64,000 nt of DNA from Cytophagaceae bacterium (GTDB lineage Bacteria; Bacteroidota; Bacteroidia; Cytophagales; Flexibacteraceae): the NCBI GenBank assembly GCA_027487695.1, contig JAIYDB010000069.1, forward strand, positions 32,414 through 96,413, given 5' to 3'. This document shows, piece by piece, positions 61,401 through 64,000 of this stretch; position 1 is the first letter of the stretch; each line of letters opens with the position of its first letter. Position numbers and translations under genes: made by a program. The notes below the pieces were generated by a model. It made no database searches, was not told the origin of the DNA, and saw nothing but the letters and a program-made list of their open reading frames with translations.

Positions 61401-64000
61401 TACTAACTGCAGAATGGGTTAGTATGGAGCAATTTACCCACGCAGGTCCTGATTTGAACTTCCAAGTGAAGTTATATGAATCTAATGACCGTATTGAGTT
61501 TATTTACGGTACAATGGTTGGTTTCAACGGTTCGGTGAACAAAGCTTACGATTATACCATGGGTATTTTCGGAGGTGTAACTGGAACAGCACAAACTACT
61601 GGAACTCCATTAACTGGACAGTACTTGTCTCAACGTTTTGAGAATACTAATAACTTCCAAAACGCTACATTTACTACAACGCTTGCTTCTATTCCAACTT
61701 GTAACAGCCGCATTACATTTACCCCATCGGCTTCGTTTACTAACGGAACTTCAACTGCTCCTACAATATCAAATACATTCTGTGGAGCTGCAACACCAAT
61801 TAGCTTAACTTTTGGTGCGTCTATTGATAACTGTAATGTTTACCGTTCAGCATTGTATTCAGGCCCTAACTCAACCCCAGCAATTTGTACTACTGGTGTT
61901 ACTGATGGTGCTGACGATGCTTCTTGGTTTAGTTTCTACAACGATAGCCCTAGAGATGTTGTTATTCTAGTTAATGCTTCAGGTGGTTATGCTCCGGCAA
62001 TTCAATTGGCAAGCAACTGTACAACTTCACTTGCATGTACTACTACTACTACTGCTGGTGGTATAATGCAATTGAACTACACTGGACTAGGCATTGGCAC
62101 GTTCTATGTACGTGTTCACCACAATGGTACAGGTACATCAACCACTCCTACAAATGGTGGTTTAGGAACTGGTAACTTTACAATGAGTGTTTACACTACT
62201 GTAACTCCTCCAGCTAACGATACTTGTGGTGGTGCAATTACACTTACTCCAAATGCAACTGAAACACTTGGTAGCACACTTAATGCATCTAGCCAGGCAA
62301 ATTCTCCTGCAGGAACTGGTACTGGTGCTGATCCTGATGATGACGATGTATGGTACAAGTTTACTGCTACCACAACTTCTGCAACTATTGTTTCAAGAGG
62401 GGTATCTCCTTTCGTTCCTGTAGTTGAAGTTTGGAATGCATCTTGTCCTAACAGCACCACTCCTACAACTGAGCGTTTGTTGCTATCTAACCCAGGTGTT
62501 GCAACCCAACAGTCAAACCTAATTACAGGATTAGTAGTAGGACGTACTTACTTTATTAGAGTTTACCACAGATCAACAGGTGCACCAGCATCAGGTACTC
62601 GTCAGTTCTACTTACAAGTAAGTTTACCACGCCCAAGCTGCCCAGTTGTAAACACAACTCCTGCAGCTTTAGATCGTATCGCTACGCCTGCAAATGGTGC
62701 AACTGGCGTATCTTATGATTCAAGCACAGTATTTGCTTGGAACAGAGTAAGCTTTGATGGCACTATAAGCTACCGTCGTTATTTCGGTACTAATGCAGCT
62801 CCAACCGATGGCATGTTTACAACAACATCTGACTCATTCTTTGTGACGCCTGCCTTAGCCGATGGTGCTACTTACTATTTCCAAGTACGTACAGTAAGCT
62901 CAACCAATGGCGAAAGTATTAACTGTTCTAATCGCTCATTTACAACTAAAACCCGTCCTGGTGTTCCAGTTTGTGCGGTAGTATCATCACCAGTTGCAAA
63001 TGCAGTTACTACATCTACCCCTACCATTACTTGGGCTAGTGTAACGAACACTTTCCGCTACACAGTTGAAATAGCATCAGATGCTGGATTCAGCACTATT
63101 GTTTATAGCAATACTAACGTATCGTCTGCAGCAACTTCGCTAACCATACCTTCTGGTACCTTGGCAGGAAATTCTGTTTACTTTGTACGTATTACCCCAA
63201 GAAACTCAGTAGGAGTTACACCATCTGTAACTTGTAGTGCAGTTAGCTTTAGAACTGAAGTTGCTAATAACAACGCTTCTGGGGCTATTGCATTAACCTT
63301 TGCTTCATCTTGTACTCCAACTAGTGCAACATCAACTGGAGCTTCTGCATCGTCAGTATCTAATGGTGTTGGTGCAGCTGGTGCAAACGACGATGATGTT
63401 TGGTTCTCATTTGTACCAACTACTCAGAACGTAACTATTTCTGTAACTGGTGGTACAACTGCTGGTACTTTACAGAATCCAGTTATTGAACTTGCTCTAA
63501 TTAATGGAGTAACCATTTCTACATTCGATGGTAGCACTGGTGCTACTGAAATTGGTTCTGGTAACGTTCCATTTGTTGATGGTAGAAGTTACTTAGTTCG
63601 TGTATACTCACGTTCAACTAACGTAATTAATGCAGGTACATTTAATATCTGTGTAATTGGTGCAGCTGCCTTAACTGGTGATAACACAATTAGTGGAACT
63701 TATGGTTCATTAACTGTTGCTTCAGGTAATACTTTAACTATTAACGGTACTACAACTGTTGGTAACTTAACTGTAGAAACTGGTGGTACTTTAATTTTAC
63801 AAGGTAGCAATGTGGTTTCTGGTAACGTATTTACCCTAGCTGCTGGTGCAACACTACAAATTGGTTCACCTGCTGGTATCACTTCTGGTACTTCAGCAAC
63901 TGGTAACATTCAGTTTGCAGTTCGTAACTTCAGTACCGATGCAAACTATGTTTACAATGGTTCAGCAGCGCAAGCAACTGGAACTGGCTTACCAGGCAGA
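55442..64000 (+). CDS. Second giant secreted multi-domain surface protein, 3' end beyond window
   Basis: Open from ATG 55442 to the window end (2853 codons, no stop). The signal peptide is long (cleavage after WAQ, near 43); an internal ATG at 55526 would give a shorter one. Domains in order: a right-handed beta-helix with NNxF/NNT turns such as ISNNEF, IENNTF and RNNTIN (about 45-590); three tandem superunits (about 597-1858) of Ig-like, sialidase-associated-N-like and jelly-roll parts, the third lacking the jelly-roll; a domain with GIEYASIVGMEG and DDAVSP (about 1865-2095); two PPC-like domains (about 2260-2400 and 2605-2735); two fibronectin-like regions (2415-2600); then beta-strand repeats as in the first giant. 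It is likely a T9SS cargo, but the C-terminus is unseen. Confidence 0.85.
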   Translation, partial: MTQLYQTKASAVIQTLLQSARDVGRRTAMVFALVLFASSSLWAQNVSVLSSGSPANDLDYATVSAAFAAINAGTHTGRVTIALNGNTTEPNTPTALADSGVGSARYSSVIMYPTADAVTISVGTTFTNNRGIIELNGADNVTIDGDNPNTAGINRNLIFSIPTATTTTNAVAHIRLMGGTTSTDLPANRAAAFQNISIRNIRFEGFYGTTASNGSFGIITTGATWSLFGAPTFCSNITISNNEFIRGSRAVLLYSSSTFIARIQNVRVNNNIVGSSASTAATLGSNVGNSGLFQGMTIFWCDNSLIENNTFDLITTATGTQTGLAVTGGTTTSAMNIVVRNNTINRYWANVTGTIATQLNGMTIVGDNLVCVGNKVANMRGIATAATTLMSTSPIFGINHSSGTGAKIYNNTVNMYGAPMNTSTTNCYSGAAFNASAFATGQDIRNNIFINKMQHNAGATTAALGRFAAFYHTSESTTSPNNAIINNNYYGITQTGVQHFVHVAGTGTAGTTRTLAQFTTQSRVWTGANATNNSNSSTGAPLTFTADNNLTFASVPAAIENLGADLNANILGFTIDSRGVNRSSTPDLGAEEYPGSADVTAPTFSGTTLANHTGGPDRTITVTISDAASKASAYGPTAARLYFRKIGGAVWFSAAGVNTSGNTWTFTLNYASLGGVIVGDQIEYFFAAADLQGNLGFSPTISFESRPTSTIISDADGISPSGQFDIIAEPKSVGADPVATQALTAGVARSSTNNAVLRLQFLTNGNAGNLYLETISVATPSGVNASNITGVKLFAGTSTNFALATQIGTTRTLSGGATSFTSLNYDMPQGTSYIWVTADISSSATPFGTPIDFEISAGGITIDGTQYSPSSPSGAGEVAPLFTFETSGSPFININENVVNGIAGTMYDWSLSNMPAAGTALGAGLTLPGPRAGSAGPRVWGTNTTAAVTPNTTTSAAGLHDIFSQPLTATGNVTFNFWNWWSLESTTIDYDNVFFFYRINNGAWVLTSVKASGLNQTAGWTNRNITVPSVAGDIVELRMSYEGDSPAWAGYFFDDMLISGIVVDQVAPVITTATVANTTATGDRTLTALANVTDNISINNTTGSKPRIYYKKSTQPNDSASWKFTEAISNTGADFDFTILRSSFDTLFVGETIQYFVVAQDNGLIPNVSAPANVSFNSTPSSVNLRAANFPVSGSGIRSYGIIAGPRVFGSITVDQPSASISSTSPGISNVALVRVRIDVNGTLGNIHLTKLVANLTGTIPASQITRVRVNTTNANATFTSPTILGANAQNFSGGTVTFNAANSGTGWPHTLNAGTNYIWLTVNLASNASPGAVIDATISEISISKSTTLDSNRIGATQNPSGALVVLNSMNFESGDQGFTNASSNTGFWTRTTMPTAGTTPNSLNSGFSTASDAYPGYRAGNTGTQVWGTNAFNTPAASITLGGQDLLSPIFVAQGTSVNFSFWNWWALESATIAYDEIIFEYSINGGAWTSAGTNANGPNRNTPTAGWKQRTITVPTTAGQTVQLRFRYEADGIIEAGYFFDDFQVDAPFLVDATAPTIALGTVDNTPSRANRTLTGLATITDPNPGFGVNTSSTLRPRLYYKRQSDPANSSSSWKSVAANNTTSPYSFTVDYSTLINGGGVVVGNAIQYFVVAQDNAPTPNVGVTPGVTIGGPAPTSVNLSVTNLQNISGTLPSYSIINGPLTLDSVLVTHPTASAVRGTNNQVLGLIELQVGGSLNSLNLTGLTVNSNSVNMTTTNVGNIRLFYTTNTTFATTTPVGSAVTLTGTGTTATMVFTGLSRALTGGSNYIWVTADIPADATINTALDVQLVANSVSVNNGTATTTAPLLVKNPAGTVNVTLPILPNLAYTVTRSTGIEYASIVGMEGTSTFGFGVGSSRDDAVSPAVNISSVFGGFLFQGEAITSIAASTNGNLQFNPDFALTNTFGNTSAIRKSFNLLYDDLYCSTTDPNNHMFWRVDGTPGNRVLTAEWVSMEQFTHAGPDLNFQVKLYESNDRIEFIYGTMVGFNGSVNKAYDYTMGIFGGVTGTAQTTGTPLTGQYLSQRFENTNNFQNATFTTTLASIPTCNSRITFTPSASFTNGTSTAPTISNTFCGAATPISLTFGASIDNCNVYRSALYSGPNSTPAICTTGVTDGADDASWFSFYNDSPRDVVILVNASGGYAPAIQLASNCTTSLACTTTTTAGGIMQLNYTGLGIGTFYVRVHHNGTGTSTTPTNGGLGTGNFTMSVYTTVTPPANDTCGGAITLTPNATETLGSTLNASSQANSPAGTGTGADPDDDDVWYKFTATTTSATIVSRGVSPFVPVVEVWNASCPNSTTPTTERLLLSNPGVATQQSNLITGLVVGRTYFIRVYHRSTGAPASGTRQFYLQVSLPRPSCPVVNTTPAALDRIATPANGATGVSYDSSTVFAWNRVSFDGTISYRRYFGTNAAPTDGMFTTTSDSFFVTPALADGATYYFQVRTVSSTNGESINCSNRSFTTKTRPGVPVCAVVSSPVANAVTTSTPTITWASVTNTFRYTVEIASDAGFSTIVYSNTNVSSAATSLTIPSGTLAGNSVYFVRITPRNSVGVTPSVTCSAVSFRTEVANNNASGAIALTFASSCTPTSATSTGASASSVSNGVGAAGANDDDVWFSFVPTTQNVTISVTGGTTAGTLQNPVIELALINGVTISTFDGSTGATEIGSGNVPFVDGRSYLVRVYSRSTNVINAGTFNICVIGAAALTGDNTISGTYGSLTVASGNTLTINGTTTVGNLTVETGGTLILQGSNVVSGNVFTLAAGATLQIGSPAGITSGTSATGNIQFAVRNFSTDANYVYNGSAAQATGTGLPGR
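57229..58625 (+). repeat. Tandem superunit A of the second giant protein
   Basis: Ig-like part starting DVTAPTFSGTTL and ending QIEYFFAAADLQGN; then a domain with VLRLQFLTNGNAGNLYL and SYIWVTADI, resembling the N-terminal domain found beside BNR sialidases; then a jelly-roll part with FNFWNWWSLES and AGYFFDDMLI. Boundaries approximate. Confidence 0.6.
58627..60090 (+). repeat. Tandem superunit B of the second giant protein
   Basis: Same order as A: DQVAPVITTATV to QYFVVAQDNG; VALVRVRIDVNGTLGNIHL and NYIWLTVNL; then FSFWNWWALES and AGYFFDDFQV. Boundaries approximate. Confidence 0.6.
60098..61015 (+). repeat. Tandem superunit C of the second giant protein (no jelly-roll)
   Basis: DATAPTIALGTV to QYFVVAQDNA; QVLGLIELQVGGSLNSLNL and NYIWVTADIP. 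The jelly-roll part is replaced by a different domain. Boundaries approximate. Confidence 0.6.

Noticed and set aside
1..64000. tRNA, rRNA or integrated element
   Set aside because: No cloverleaf, rRNA core, integrase, transposase or direct-repeat pair was noticed. A search with dedicated models was not possible here.

Overview
The window is chromosomal DNA from a member of the Bacteroidota, probably a Cytophagales- or Chitinophagales-like gliding or surface-living lineage; the genus cannot be told from the sequence. The evidence is a type IX secretion system (T9SS) sortase gene porU followed by porV, a PorE-like envelope protein, several proteins with T9SS C-terminal sorting domains, promoters of the Bacteroidota type (TTTG / TAnnTTTG), and tight gene packing with many TAATG or ATGA stop/start overlaps. 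I saw no rRNA, tRNA, CRISPR array, insertion sequence or phage gene.

Layout. 1-11185 holds housekeeping and envelope genes: a LolA-like fragment, an RND-type membrane fusion protein, RNase H, MarC, a hotdog thioesterase, a PorE-like OmpA protein, an aldose epimerase-like protein, the DNA polymerase III delta' subunit, two small genes, a GT9 glycosyltransferase, YihY/BrkB and an AI-2E transporter. 11186-11775 is a very AT-rich leader with a promoter and two inverted repeats. 11776-24693 is one 4305-residue secreted protein made of degenerate beta-strand repeats with a T9SS sorting domain, closed by a strong terminator. 24882-35458 is mixed metabolism: PhoH, a TPR lipoprotein, a ROK kinase, a SerB-SerA fusion, fRMsr, an MlaE permease, GNAT, YggS, a small T9SS cargo protein and a membrane glycosyltransferase-like protein. 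35532-43320 (minus strand) runs porU, porV, an M16 peptidase-like protein and an M20 dipeptidase. 43391-44331 is purS with a CDP-alcohol phosphatidyltransferase. 45189-49672 is a four-gene sugar cassette (epimerase, GT2, flippase-like, GT39) with a 17-base A run at the start of the flippase gene. 49876-54926 holds an active-type M16 lipoprotein, a DUF3050 protein and an aldo/keto reductase. 55442 to the window end is a second giant surface protein, open for 2853 codons and not finished.

How it fits together. The strongest theme is T9SS: two of its core parts (PorU, PorV), a likely accessory part (PorE-like) and three or four likely cargo proteins lie in one 64 kb stretch. The two giant proteins are the least ordinary content. 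The first is a nearly pure repeat stalk in which a compound module occurs four times. The second has a beta-helix head, then three tandem superunits (Ig-like, sialidase-associated-N-like and jelly-roll domains), then the same kind of beta repeat as the first protein. The glycosylation cassette may decorate the surface glycan to which T9SS cargo is attached; that link is inference only.
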